Positions 40,401 through 49,515 of a stretch of DNA of 64,000 bases are shown here, in pieces. The position numbers and the translations under genes were made by a program. The DNA is from an uncultured Saprospiraceae bacterium (lineage in GTDB: Bacteria; Bacteroidota; Bacteroidia; Chitinophagales; Saprospiraceae). The stretch covers positions 53,979 through 117,978 of the forward strand of contig CALFUU010000040.1 of NCBI GenBank assembly GCA_937929835.1, read 5' to 3'. Every line of letters starts with the position of its first letter. Positions within the stretch are counted from its first letter, which is position 1. Below the pieces are notes generated by a model. The model was not told the origin of the DNA. It ran no database searches and saw only the letters and a program-made list of their open reading frames with translations.

Positions 40401-42317
40401 AGCTTTAAAGTCTGAATCAATGTTTTTTGTCTCTGGATCCACAAATATAATCCCATCAAAATCGAGCTTCGCATTAGGATCTGAAGAGGTCAATTTACCA
40501 TTGAATCTATTTTGTTCAAAAACACCATTAAGATTAACACCCGAGTAGGTATATCCTTTAAATTCAAAGGACTGCAACTCAGCACTCAGATCTGTCAACA
40601 AACTTTTGCTTGTCAATCCTCTTCCATCCCGTATCTTAGCTTGAAAAGTAGACATCCCCAGGTCTGGATTACTTGTCCAACTACCTAGGTCAAAATTTTC
40701 CAAGGCCATCTCTCCAGAATACTCAGCATTATCCATTCCTTTTTTGATATCTAATCTGGTATCCAGTATCACTTTACCTAAGGGAGAATTAAGCGTACCA
40801 TAAACAACAAAATCCTTAAAGAAACCATCTATGTCTCCTGAAAAAACAATTGGGTCCAGCTTGTAAAATTGTTCTGGAGGATTAAAGTTAGGAATGATCA
40901 ACTTGAGATTGGCCAGACTTGTTTGGAACTTCTCGACATTAAGATTTACTAAAGCGGACTCAGACCGGGTTAATGCTGAGGTACTCAACGTACCCTTCAT
41001 TGTAATCAAGTCTGAAAAAGATAGACTTAATCCGTCGGTATCTAAATTATCTATAGTGCCAAGAACACTACCTGACAATTTCAGCCATTTAGTTTTATTC
41101 TTTTTTATAAAAGGCGATCTAGTAAGTTCTGGAAAGAAATAAAGAAGATCTTGAAAAGCAAGTTTTGTTTCTGTCAAGTCAGCTTCTATCTCTATTTCTT
41201 GAGCAAATTTCTTAAAAGAACTAAAGTCATCATAACTAAAAGTAAGCTGATCCCCTAAGGTACTTCTATCGGTACCTAAGGCAAAATTATCAAGATGCAC
41301 TTGCTCCATATCTACCCGCAACTTATCTACATTGAGACTATTGAGTGCAAATCCATTAGCTTCATTTAAATTCAAAGACTTAATGGATGACTCAAAATTC
41401 ATTGGCGTCTCGAAGATGGTCTCACTAGCATTGATATTGAAATCGGTAATATCTAGGTGATTGGCATCAAAACCAGCAGATTTAGCCTTGGGCGCTTTGC
41501 GCCAATTATCCAGCTTAAATCGGCCATTACTGATTTCCACATTGCGAATCTTCAAATAGAAAGCATCACGTTCCTTCTTTGATTCTTTTTCTACTACGGG
41601 GGCCACAGATTTTATAGACTCGTCTGAGGATGCAGCTATAACTTTGTTTTGGATAATGGCGATAGGATTGGATAGCATTAAAGTTTGGAACACAAAACGC
41701 TTTCTATTTAAATCCAGGGAATCTATTACAAGAGTCCCTTCCTTCAGCGAGAGGTCCATAAAATCTCCCTTCGCGTTATTCTGCTTAGAGATAAAAACAT
41801 TATTAAAGTAGATTTTTTCTAGACTGAACTGAAAAGATTTTCTTGGTTTACTAGGCCCACTCGGTTTCCCACGAAAGTTAGACAACATCTTTTCAACGCC
41901 AGACATTGTCTCATTTTCATTGGTCTTAAGTATTAACCGTACATCTTCAATAAATACCTCATTAAGAGAAATCGAGTTTTTGATTAAGCTCGTAAAGTTC
42001 TCTCTCAACGAACTTGAAAACCGACCAATATGGGCCAACGTGTCGCTCTGGTCACTTGGACTCGACAGGTATACATCTTCAAGCAGCAATCCCTTGAAAA
42101 TTGAAAAATCCACTTTTCCGACCTTTGCTTTAGCTTGGGTCTTTTCCGAAATTGAGTTTGCAGCTTTATTTACCAACCAATTTTGTACTGGCTTGATATG
42201 CAAGATCAGAGGCAATAAGATCGCAAGAAGGATCAAAAACAAGAATACCCAGATCAAGAGTCTGAATCCTGATTTGTTCTTCTTTTTAGTTGCGGTCACC
42301 TTCTTTTCTTCTTGCAT
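37434..42317 (-). CDS. tamB: Translocation/assembly module TamB-like protein
   Basis: 1627 aa, N-terminal TM, AsmA-like start, C-terminal DUF490/TamB region (GEYLFTYFGGVISKPFTVEKGGQITWTGDPVNANINLKANY). Confidence 0.9.
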   Translation of the reverse strand: MQEEKKVTATKKKNKSGFRLLIWVFLFLILLAILLPLILHIKPVQNWLVNKAANSISEKTQAKAKVGKVDFSIFKGLLLEDVYLSSPSDQSDTLAHIGRFSSSLRENFTSLIKNSISLNEVFIEDVRLILKTNENETMSGVEKMLSNFRGKPSGPSKPRKSFQFSLEKIYFNNVFISKQNNAKGDFMDLSLKEGTLVIDSLDLNRKRFVFQTLMLSNPIAIIQNKVIAASSDESIKSVAPVVEKESKKERDAFYLKIRNVEISNGRFKLDNWRKAPKAKSAGFDANHLDITDFNINASETIFETPMNFESSIKSLNLNEANGFALNSLNVDKLRVDMEQVHLDNFALGTDRSTLGDQLTFSYDDFSSFKKFAQEIEIEADLTETKLAFQDLLYFFPELTRSPFIKKNKTKWLKLSGSVLGTIDNLDTDGLSLSFSDLITMKGTLSTSALTRSESALVNLNVEKFQTSLANLKLIIPNFNPPEQFYKLDPIVFSGDIDGFFKDFVVYGTLNSPLGKVILDTRLDIKKGMDNAEYSGEMALENFDLGSWTSNPDLGMSTFQAKIRDGRGLTSKSLLTDLSAELQSFEFKGYTYSGVNLNGVFEQNRFNGKLTSSDPNAKLDFDGIIFVDPETKNIDSDFKAQIDNIDLLALNLSQDFSDIKGDIELVLKGSKSADLIGESTVNHLAFNFKGKPYEINNLYATSSPEINNKRNVQVTSDVVSGSIGGKFDFQHLPEALKRHMIKAHPEWSKKLSINRNSTQIPDQDFEFKFVINDSQNFLELANLPTAHIQGLTADGKINTETEVYKLELSLDQGAYDNIQFGNLRLGVDEVSQKSFYNLQVNALQVGKTAFSPLAMRLRANGDQLELRVASEEVLDSLEKIDIVVQAYPKEDNIIARIADGYIDMLSSRWVVSPANEVVLGNKTIDINGFVIRDNYRSIIISDVNEKGILVDLDKFDFELINTLIDYDKIDFTGEANVVFLKENIFESSPYIVKVDIPEFQLNDVDYGALTVSAEDNGDNLAVDLKLNRDYDGLLLHVKDFLYQKKSKGISGVITARNLAMNTFEFIIDDGISNTGGGADVDAVLSGTIDDINLDGVGQVTGGTTTIDYLGAELYFGEEKFIVTDKVIDLTGGKLFDKYRNEANIVGRLNHSLFTDFTSDLQMSSSRFLALDTDKSDNPSYYGQGIGDIVVDFSGPFSSTDILVEASSGLGTVINIPVGSVSEDYDQSLIKVVDRNTVFNFKSDSTDIEIPTLEGVDVRMNLSITPEAEINVIFNESINDIMTGHGDGNMRVVISRQGDFNIFGEYVIDRGEYLFTYFGGVISKPFTVEKGGQITWTGDPVNANINLKANYEKLKAPTNVFLAEYLNRPQDLSEARLRTDVDLMMNLTGTLYNPTVDFDIAFPELQGNIKNLADSKMRILKTNDADLNEQVAGLIMFGSFLPSSTFGNAVGSASGLASTGYNTLSEMISNQLSHILSGFLQEALSENGFVSGIDFDLTFGKTSQFGQEIPGQPGQPTTNTSIIPDEIEVHLKPRFQNDRWELDYGTSYINNEVNASTVPNYVVHDFNIGFYLTEDRRLKLKAYGKWDKNSLGDDGSKYGVGLNYRKEFGSLTDFKEALSDDIAKLKKNK

Positions 42318-42410
42318 CTGCTATTTGTCGTCTACCTTGGTGGTACACATAAGTTACTAACCCTATAACACCAAAATTGGCATAATAGGACACTTGAGGT
42401 TGATCCTTAA

Positions 42411-43256
42411 TTAATGTTTAACTGGGAATTGCAATTGCGACCACAAGGTACGAGTTTCCACAGCTTCTTTCACGTCATGAACTCTTAAAATATCAGCACC
42501 ATTCATCAATGCCGCCATATGCAGCGCAGTAGTCCCATTAAGGGCGCCATGAGGGTCCGTAGAAAGGGTCTTGTAGATCATAGATTTACGACTTACACCT
42601 ACCATTATAGGCCTTTCTAGTACATCAAAAGCACCTAATTTCCTCAACATCTCGAAGTTTTGAGCTGACGTCTTCGCAAAGCCAAAGCCAGGGTCAATGA
42701 TAATCTGATCAATCCCTCTTGAATTCAGCTCATAGATTTTGGCTATAAGATCATCTATCACTTCAAAAACAACATCAGTATACGCTGTCCTCGTCTGCAT
42801 ATCGTCGGGTGTACCTCTCATATGCATCAAGACATACGGACAGCCATGAGAGGATAAAGCGTCCAGAATTGTGGGATCTTGGCTAAACCCCGTTATATCA
42901 TTGACGATAAATGGAGATATCGTAGACAAATCATTGACTACAGCACCGTGGAAACAATCTATACTCAAGATAACCTCTGGAAATGACGTAGCCATCTCTG
43001 CAACTATAGGCTTTAGGAGGCTCAACTGCTCTCGGGAAGGGACCAAATGGGCGCCTGGTCTTGAAGAAAAAGCGCCGACATCAATTATATCAGCACCTTG
43101 ATCCAGCATAAGTTGGACTTGCTTCATCGCTGATTCTACTTGCGTATACTGCCCTCCATCATAGAAGGAGTCCTCTGTTATGTTAAGAATTCCCATAATT
43201 AGGGGCTGGCTATAATCAAGTAGTGTGTTGCCTACCTTAAGTGTGTACCTATTCAT
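42411..43256 (-). CDS. folP: Dihydropteroate synthase
   Basis: PLIMGILNITEDSFYDGG, GADIIDVGAFSSRPGA, IIIDPGFGFAKT. Confidence 0.97.
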   Translation of the reverse strand: MNRYTLKVGNTLLDYSQPLIMGILNITEDSFYDGGQYTQVESAMKQVQLMLDQGADIIDVGAFSSRPGAHLVPSREQLSLLKPIVAEMATSFPEVILSIDCFHGAVVNDLSTISPFIVNDITGFSQDPTILDALSSHGCPYVLMHMRGTPDDMQTRTAYTDVVFEVIDDLIAKIYELNSRGIDQIIIDPGFGFAKTSAQNFEMLRKLGAFDVLERPIMVGVSRKSMIYKTLSTDPHGALNGTTALHMAALMNGADILRVHDVKEAVETRTLWSQLQFPVKH

Positions 43257-43330
43257 TGTCCAATTTTAACATATAATTAGCCAAAATTGCGATTTATAGT
43301 CTAGTTATTGGTGTAAGCCGATATTTGATT

Positions 43331-43338
43331 TATTTTTG
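43331..43338 (+). promoter_or_regulatory. -7 box TATTTTTG with TTG about 20 nt upstream
   Basis: TTG (43308-43310), N20, TATTTTTG; upstream of the M23 gene. Confidence 0.45.
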
Positions 43339-43373
43339 AAAATCTTACGATTCATAGCCGAAAATCCCTCTTA

Positions 43374-44648
43374 GTGTCTTCAACAGAAAAATTTCTCGTC
43401 AACGCTGGTATAGTTATTTGCTCACTGATAGGTATCTATTATCTAGTGAGCTCTAAGGGCAATATAGACACTCACGTAGATGAAAATGTCAGTGGTGGAG
43501 GTTATGAGTTATTGCAGAAATTTGGATTTAATGTTGATGACAACTCATTTGAGAGACATAGTCTAGGTTTCAATCAGAATCTAGGAGATTTGCTCTTATG
43601 GCAAGGTATATCTTGGGATTCCATTATCAAGTTAGACAAGATCTCCTCTGATATCTACAGCATAAGGAATTTCAGAGCTAAGAAACCGTTCACCCTTATC
43701 CGTAAAGACAGTTGTACTGCGCCTCATTGTGTGGTCTATGAACCTGACAATTATCACTATGTGAAGTATTTCTTGGACGATCAAGTCCGTGTAGAAATCG
43801 TCAATAAGGATATCGAGCAGAAAATAGAAACTGCCTCGGGAGAGATTTCTTCATCTCTATGGTTGGCTATGAAAAATGCTGGCATCCAAGGGTCTATTAT
43901 TGATAAAATGGAGGATGCGTTGGCCTCAAGCGTAGACTTTTATCATACTCAGAAAGGGGACAAATTCAAGCTAATATTTGAAAGAAATTATGTGGATGGG
44001 AAGCCAGCTGGATATGGGGAAGTCATTTCAGCCGCATATAAGAATGAGTATGGTGAGCATTTCGCGGTTTTCTACGAGAATGAGAAGTATGCAGGATTCT
44101 ACGACCTAGAAGGCAGACCTACTAAATCGACCTTTCTGCGGGCACCGCTCAAGTATTCAAGAATCTCATCAAGATTTAATAGAAGGAGATTCCATCCTAT
44201 AAAGAAAAGAACCATTCCGCACTTAGGGACGGACTACGCTGCACCTATAGGTACGCCTATATACAGCGTGGCGGACGGGGTGGTAGAGATAGCTGGCTAC
44301 TCCAAGAACAATGGTAAGTACGTCAAAATTAGACACAATGATATCATCAAGACACAGTACTTACACATGCACAGATTTGCACCTGGCATAAAAAAGGGCA
44401 CACGCGTCAAGCAAGGACAAGTCATAGGACAAGTCGGGCAGACAGGCCTAGCGACTGGGCCTCACGTTTGTTTTAGATTTTGGAAACATGGTAAGCAAGT
44501 GAACCATCTAAGGGAGAATTTCCCTCCAAAAGATCCTTTACCTGAATCACAGCTTGAAGACTTCTTTATGCATAGAGATTCTATGGTAACAGATCTCAAT
44601 AAGGTGGCTTACCCAGGAGAAGTCCTGAGCTCAGAAGATAACACCTAA
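43374..44648 (+). CDS. M23 family metallopeptidase (LysM-less, membrane-anchored)
   Basis: HLGTDYAAPIGTPIYSVADGVVEIAGYSKNNGKYVKIRHND...QYLHMH (HxxxD and HxH intact); GTG start. Confidence 0.93.
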   Translation: MSSTEKFLVNAGIVICSLIGIYYLVSSKGNIDTHVDENVSGGGYELLQKFGFNVDDNSFERHSLGFNQNLGDLLLWQGISWDSIIKLDKISSDIYSIRNFRAKKPFTLIRKDSCTAPHCVVYEPDNYHYVKYFLDDQVRVEIVNKDIEQKIETASGEISSSLWLAMKNAGIQGSIIDKMEDALASSVDFYHTQKGDKFKLIFERNYVDGKPAGYGEVISAAYKNEYGEHFAVFYENEKYAGFYDLEGRPTKSTFLRAPLKYSRISSRFNRRRFHPIKKRTIPHLGTDYAAPIGTPIYSVADGVVEIAGYSKNNGKYVKIRHNDIIKTQYLHMHRFAPGIKKGTRVKQGQVIGQVGQTGLATGPHVCFRFWKHGKQVNHLRENFPPKDPLPESQLEDFFMHRDSMVTDLNKVAYPGEVLSSEDNT

Positions 44649-44656
44649 GACAGACG

Positions 44657-45703
44657 CTACTTACCTTTATCTAGAGTAAATCCAAAAGTAGAGCCTTTAC
44701 CCACAGTACTTCGTAAGGTGATTTTTTGATTGTGGGCTTCTAGAATATGTTTCACAATCGCAAGACCTAGACCAGATCCATCTATTTTCCTAGACCTGCT
44801 CTTGTCAGCCCGATAGAATCTATCAAAGACACGCTTTTGATCAGACTCCTCTATTCCAACACCATCATCAGATACCTCAATCAAAATCTTTTGGTGTAGA
44901 TCGTAAAAACTTATTCGTGTCCTTCCTTCTTCTCTTCCATACTTGATAGAGTTGGAAATAAGATTATTGAAGACTTGTCTAATTTGATTTTTATCACCCA
45001 CTACTTTAAATGAAGTATCAGCCCCACTTTTATACTCAAATCGTATACGCCTTTCAGCGGCTTTAAGTTCTAGATCAGAAAAGACTTCATCAGTCAAGTC
45101 CTTGAGATCAAATGCTATGTGCAGCTTGTCATAATCCTCAGACTCTAACTCATTTATCAATTCTAGATCCTCGACGATATCTTGCAGGCGCTCCACATTC
45201 TGTATCGCTCTAGTTACATACTTCTTATTGATCTTTTCATCATAAAGACCACCCTCTAACAAAGTATACAGGTAACCCTGTATAGTAAACAGAGGTGTCT
45301 TCAGTTCGTGTGAAACATCGCCTAGATACCTATGTCTATAGGCTTCTAGAGACTTGAGAGAAGTTAATTCTTCTTGAGTCTGGTTGGTCCACTCTTCTAC
45401 CTTTTGATTAATAGATTGGAAGCTAGAAGATTTACTTAAGCCTTCAGTATCCTTTAGTGAATCCTTAGAACCACTAATAATTTTATATATCAATTTGATT
45501 CTTCTGAAGAAATATCGCTCAACTAAAAATACGACAATAGCATAACTAAAAGCTAGTGAGACAAAAGCCAATAAGGAAATTTTCCAAAGAGGAACGTCTT
45601 TTATTTCCTGATAAAAGAGCGCAACAAAAGTCAAAACTTGACCCAAACAAACAGCCAAAGAAATATAAACTGAAATCTGCCTTATCGTGAGATTCTTGTA
45701 CAT
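44657..45703 (-). CDS. Sensor histidine kinase (PhoR-like)
   Basis: Two TM, LGDVSHELKTPLFTIQGYLYTLLEGG, DKNQIRQVFNNLISNSIKYG, GSGLGLAIVKHILEAH. Confidence 0.95.
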   Translation of the reverse strand: MYKNLTIRQISVYISLAVCLGQVLTFVALFYQEIKDVPLWKISLLAFVSLAFSYAIVVFLVERYFFRRIKLIYKIISGSKDSLKDTEGLSKSSSFQSINQKVEEWTNQTQEELTSLKSLEAYRHRYLGDVSHELKTPLFTIQGYLYTLLEGGLYDEKINKKYVTRAIQNVERLQDIVEDLELINELESEDYDKLHIAFDLKDLTDEVFSDLELKAAERRIRFEYKSGADTSFKVVGDKNQIRQVFNNLISNSIKYGREEGRTRISFYDLHQKILIEVSDDGVGIEESDQKRVFDRFYRADKSRSRKIDGSGLGLAIVKHILEAHNQKITLRSTVGKGSTFGFTLDKGK

Positions 45704-45712
45704 ACTGATTGA

Positions 45713-46393
45713 TCAAAAGACAAATTTATAGCCGACCCCCTTTAAGGTCTTAATATAGTGGCTTCCTATTTTTTCTCTCAACTTTCTGACGTGTACATCT
45801 ATCGTCCTGTCCCCTACCACAACTTCATTACCCCATACCTTTGACAAGATGGTTTCTCTTTTAAAAACTTTACCTGGACGTGAGGTTAACAGCCTTAATA
45901 ATTCGAATTCCTTCTTTGTCAAATCCAATTTAGTCTGACCAACAGAAACAGTAAAAGAATCAGCGTCAATTTCTAATTCTCCAAATGTCAGAGCACTATC
46001 TACATCTTGTCTATGGCGTGTTGATCGGCGGAGCAGTGCCTTTATCCTACTTTTGAGCACACTCGGCTTTATCGGTTTAGTAATAAAGTCATCTCCCCCA
46101 GCATCTAGGGCCGTTACTTGCGTGAATGACTCGCCACGAGCAGTCAGAAAAGCAATAAGTATTTCGTTATACTCAGGTTGTGATCTAATCTTATTGCAGA
46201 GCTCAATGCCATCCATTTCAGGCATCATAATATCCAACAGTATAAGATCTGGTTGAAAGGAGGCCAACTTCTCATAGCCCAACAATCCATTGGGGGCTGA
46301 TTCCAACAAATAACCTTCCTTCTCCAAGTTATAGGTCAAGAGCTCAACTATATCAGCATCATCTTCAACAATTAGGATTTTAGCATTCTCCAT
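45713..46393 (-). CDS. Winged-helix response regulator (PhoB/OmpR family)
   Basis: ILIVEDDADIVELL, DLILLDIMMPEMDG, DRTIDVHVRKLREKIG...GVGYKFVF. Confidence 0.96.
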   Translation of the reverse strand: MENAKILIVEDDADIVELLTYNLEKEGYLLESAPNGLLGYEKLASFQPDLILLDIMMPEMDGIELCNKIRSQPEYNEILIAFLTARGESFTQVTALDAGGDDFITKPIKPSVLKSRIKALLRRSTRHRQDVDSALTFGELEIDADSFTVSVGQTKLDLTKKEFELLRLLTSRPGKVFKRETILSKVWGNEVVVGDRTIDVHVRKLREKIGSHYIKTLKGVGYKFVF

Positions 46394-46435
46394 TGATCCT
46401 CTATTTCAGTAGTAAACTGTCTAACTTATAACTCA

Positions 46436-46783
46436 CTATTTCTTCTCGTTTTTCTGGATCTTATTTTTCTCAGTTTCCTTCAACCGGACTGCTATAGAAT
46501 CTTCGACAATTTTGTGGAAAGCTTTATAACGCTTAGAGTCGCTCTGCAACAGTAATAAATCTTGCTCTACTGTCCCAATATCAACAGAATGTATTTCAGA
46601 AATTTGCTGTTTGTAATGTCCTATGAGGCTATCCTTTAACTCAGGACCTAAGTCCTTAACCGCAGCCTCCGCATAATATAAATCTACAACGATGTCTATA
46701 AGTAGAGCTTGATCAATGATCAGTTCTACCTTTTGAGGCTTACAAGCTATAAATACGATAAAAAAGATGACTATATACCTCAC
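46436..46783 (-). CDS. DUF4296-like lipoprotein
   Basis: Lipobox IACK; LLIDIVVDLYYAEAAVKD pattern; 4-nt overlap with the upstream gene. Confidence 0.75.
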   Translation of the reverse strand: MRYIVIFFIVFIACKPQKVELIIDQALLIDIVVDLYYAEAAVKDLGPELKDSLIGHYKQQISEIHSVDIGTVEQDLLLLQSDSKRYKAFHKIVEDSIAVRLKETEKNKIQKNEKK

Positions 46784-47274
46784 AATTGTCTAACGAGTTT
46801 AGGGAAATAAAAATTGGTCATCTGCGTGTTATGCTCTCCTACTTGAGACCACTTTAGAGCCTTAGAAGTAAAATGAACAACACCACAGGTCGGTACATTT
46901 TCTAAGTCTGCATTTCCGAGTTTATTGGAGAAATAAGTAATTGTGGGGTTATGGCTAAAAAAAGCAGGCAGCTGGACAGACTCTTCGAGATCGTTAATGA
47001 GATACATCCAATCGGACTCGTGACCAAAATAGAGATCTGACTCCTTAGATATCTCTAAATCAAATTCTGTTCTAAAATACTTGGCCGTCCTATAAGCACG
47101 CTTGGCTGGTGATGACAGCAACTTATCTGGAACAATACCTACCTTCCTACAATACTGAGCCATAAAAGGGCCATCCCGCTTACCTCTTGCATTTAAGGGC
47201 CGCATCTTGTCTTCTAACTCAGGATGGGCCCAAGAAGACTTAGCGTGTCTAACAAATATGAAGGACTTAGGCAT
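46780..47274 (-). CDS. SixA-like histidine phosphatase
   Basis: FIFVRHAKSSWAHPELEDKMRPLNARGKRDGPFMAQ, SSPAKRAYRTAKYF. Confidence 0.94.
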   Translation of the reverse strand: MPKSFIFVRHAKSSWAHPELEDKMRPLNARGKRDGPFMAQYCRKVGIVPDKLLSSPAKRAYRTAKYFRTEFDLEISKESDLYFGHESDWMYLINDLEESVQLPAFFSHNPTITYFSNKLGNADLENVPTCGVVHFTSKALKWSQVGEHNTQMTNFYFPKLVRQL

Positions 47275-47358
47275 ACATTACTGCGCTTTGTTGGGAAGTA
47301 ATATATTTAATATTGCTGATTTACTGAAAAGTACACAGAATTCTTTAATTTAGGTAGG

Positions 47359-48705
47359 TTGAAACCTCACAAAACTCAAGACTTGACTGATACTAAGAGA
47401 AATAGAAAAATTCTGCTCAAAGAAGTCCTCTCGGACGTAAATCCTGAGGAGTTGAAAAACTTCATCCTCTACTATGCCAAAAAGGACAATGGATTTGAGC
47501 TTGCACTTAAATCCCACTTCATATCTAGAATACAAGTCGGTGATCAAGATACGAAGTACAGACGCATACTGGGGGAAATCATCAAACCTAAATCAAGTTC
47601 TAATAGCAAGATAGGTCAGACCAATAGAAAAATCATCAGTCTTATTCTCGTAGACTTCGCTAATCAGATGGCCGACCTTCTGAGTAAAGAAAATTATACT
47701 GAGGCGTTTTATATAATCAAGAATTCTCTAGATAAGATTGCGTATGCAGAGACGCAATTTGATTTAAATGGGAAAGGGATAGAAGAGACAAGGTTGGCAT
47801 TTCTTTCTGGACTAGAAGTTATATTAAAACAAGAAATTGCACCAGCCTTCAGAGCAACGGTAGAGGGTGATCTTCTTGAGTTGGTATTTAAGTCTTATTA
47901 CTTGCCAAAAGAGAAAAATATTATCTCCTCTATGAATGAAGAAGATGTATTTACCTCAAAGGATAAAAAGAAACTAATCACTTCATTATTAAATAAACGT
48001 GATAAGATTGAGGATCAAGTGCACCTAGTTTCTATTCTTTTATCTATAGCACATCCATTTGAAAACCTTATCAAGCGCATACAAAAAGAATTCAAATCAC
48101 TCATTATATACCAAGCCTTGGTCCGGCTAATACACCAAGGAAATTTACAAATTCCAGAATTTATACTAGAGCATGATAGTCTAGAACTACATTACAACAA
48201 AGAAGTCTTAGAGTTGCTGCTTCTAGACAAAAAGAAGGATTTCAAACGACTAAGTAAAAAGCTACCATCGATAAAGACAGATACATATACTCCACTAGTT
48301 ATCCAACAAATAGTAGATGGGCTATCCGAAGAATATCTCTGTCTTGAAATAGAAAAATTAGAACCTTGGATAACTCAGCTCAGCACAGGGCACCAGTGTA
48401 AACTGTATGCAAAAGGCAAGCTTTACGACAAACTGGTAGCCGTCCTCAAAGCACAGAACGACATTGAATGGCTCAAAGCTTACGATCGATTCCTCTTGAA
48501 TAAGGGAAAAGAAAAAGAACTAAAAGAATTGTATTTGCATATAGTACAATCGTATATGGAAAATCATTTGGGTAAGCAAGCGAGAGCATTCTTAGATAAG
48601 TTTGATGCGAGGTTGACACTGCTCGGAGAACAGGCGATGCTTTTTGAAATAAAGGAAGTGTTGATGGAAAACTTCGGCCATAGAAATACATTCACCATAT
48701 TTTAA
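47359..48705 (+). CDS. Hypothetical alpha-helical protein (448 aa)
   Basis: Long ORF with TTG start; helical, Lys/Leu-rich, no motif I can name. Confidence 0.8.
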   Translation: MKPHKTQDLTDTKRNRKILLKEVLSDVNPEELKNFILYYAKKDNGFELALKSHFISRIQVGDQDTKYRRILGEIIKPKSSSNSKIGQTNRKIISLILVDFANQMADLLSKENYTEAFYIIKNSLDKIAYAETQFDLNGKGIEETRLAFLSGLEVILKQEIAPAFRATVEGDLLELVFKSYYLPKEKNIISSMNEEDVFTSKDKKKLITSLLNKRDKIEDQVHLVSILLSIAHPFENLIKRIQKEFKSLIIYQALVRLIHQGNLQIPEFILEHDSLELHYNKEVLELLLLDKKKDFKRLSKKLPSIKTDTYTPLVIQQIVDGLSEEYLCLEIEKLEPWITQLSTGHQCKLYAKGKLYDKLVAVLKAQNDIEWLKAYDRFLLNKGKEKELKELYLHIVQSYMENHLGKQARAFLDKFDARLTLLGEQAMLFEIKEVLMENFGHRNTFTIF

Positions 48706-48719
48706 ATCATCAACTCATT

Positions 48720-49373
48720 ATGAAGCCTGCTTGTATTTTTGATATGGACGGAGTCCTAGTAGATACTGCTGATTACCACTTTGAATCATGGAGAAAGCTG
48801 GCTGACCACCTAGGCTTTGTATTGGCAGATGATATGAAAGAACATCTGAAAGGTATTTCGAGAATGGCTTCGCTGGCCATTGTCTTGGATAACGGTGGCA
48901 TCCAGGTAGAGGAGACAGAAAAAGAAAACCTCGCCAGTCTCAAAAATGAATGGTACATAGAAAGTCTAAATGAGGTCGGCGATGAAGTCGTACTTCCGGG
49001 TGTGGTTAATTTTCTGCATCACTTACGAGACATAGGTGTCAAGTTTGCCGTAGGCTCTGCGAGCAGAAATGCAGCGATAACCCTGAAGTGTCTAGGACTA
49101 GATGACCTATTTGTGTCTATCGTTGATGGCAATGATGTACTACATACCAAACCGAATCCAGAAGTCTTTAGGAATGCAGCTCGAGACCTTCAGTACAAGG
49201 AGGCTGACTGTATAGTCTTTGAGGATAGTCAAAAAGGCATCAAAGCTGCCAAAGCGGGGGGCTTCTTTTGTGTTGGCATTGGCGATAGGAATGCATTAAA
49301 AGCGGCTGATATAGTCATTCCGGGCATAAATGCAGCAAATTATGGTCATATAGTAGCCACAATGAAAGGATAA
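48720..49373 (+). CDS. HAD-superfamily hydrolase (beta-phosphoglucomutase-like)
   Basis: CIFDMDGVLVDTADYHFESWRKLADHLG, VGSASRNAAITLKCLGL, VFEDSQKGIKAAKAGG. Confidence 0.95.
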   Translation: MKPACIFDMDGVLVDTADYHFESWRKLADHLGFVLADDMKEHLKGISRMASLAIVLDNGGIQVEETEKENLASLKNEWYIESLNEVGDEVVLPGVVNFLHHLRDIGVKFAVGSASRNAAITLKCLGLDDLFVSIVDGNDVLHTKPNPEVFRNAARDLQYKEADCIVFEDSQKGIKAAKAGGFFCVGIGDRNALKAADIVIPGINAANYGHIVATMKG

Positions 49374-49515
49374 TTGAGGATATCAACAGCTTGCAATTTG
49401 AACGAGGAAGTAAGTTAACGTACTTTTAAAGTCGATCTAGAACAATCTAACCCCTTCTAGAAATCGTTAGATTTTAGGTTTATAAGAAGTTTGAGGTAGT
49501 TATTTAAAGGACGAA

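Noticed and set aside
41920-42360. 146-aa plus ORF antisense to tamB
   Set aside because: Fully antisense to the N-terminal coding region of tamB with no supporting signal.
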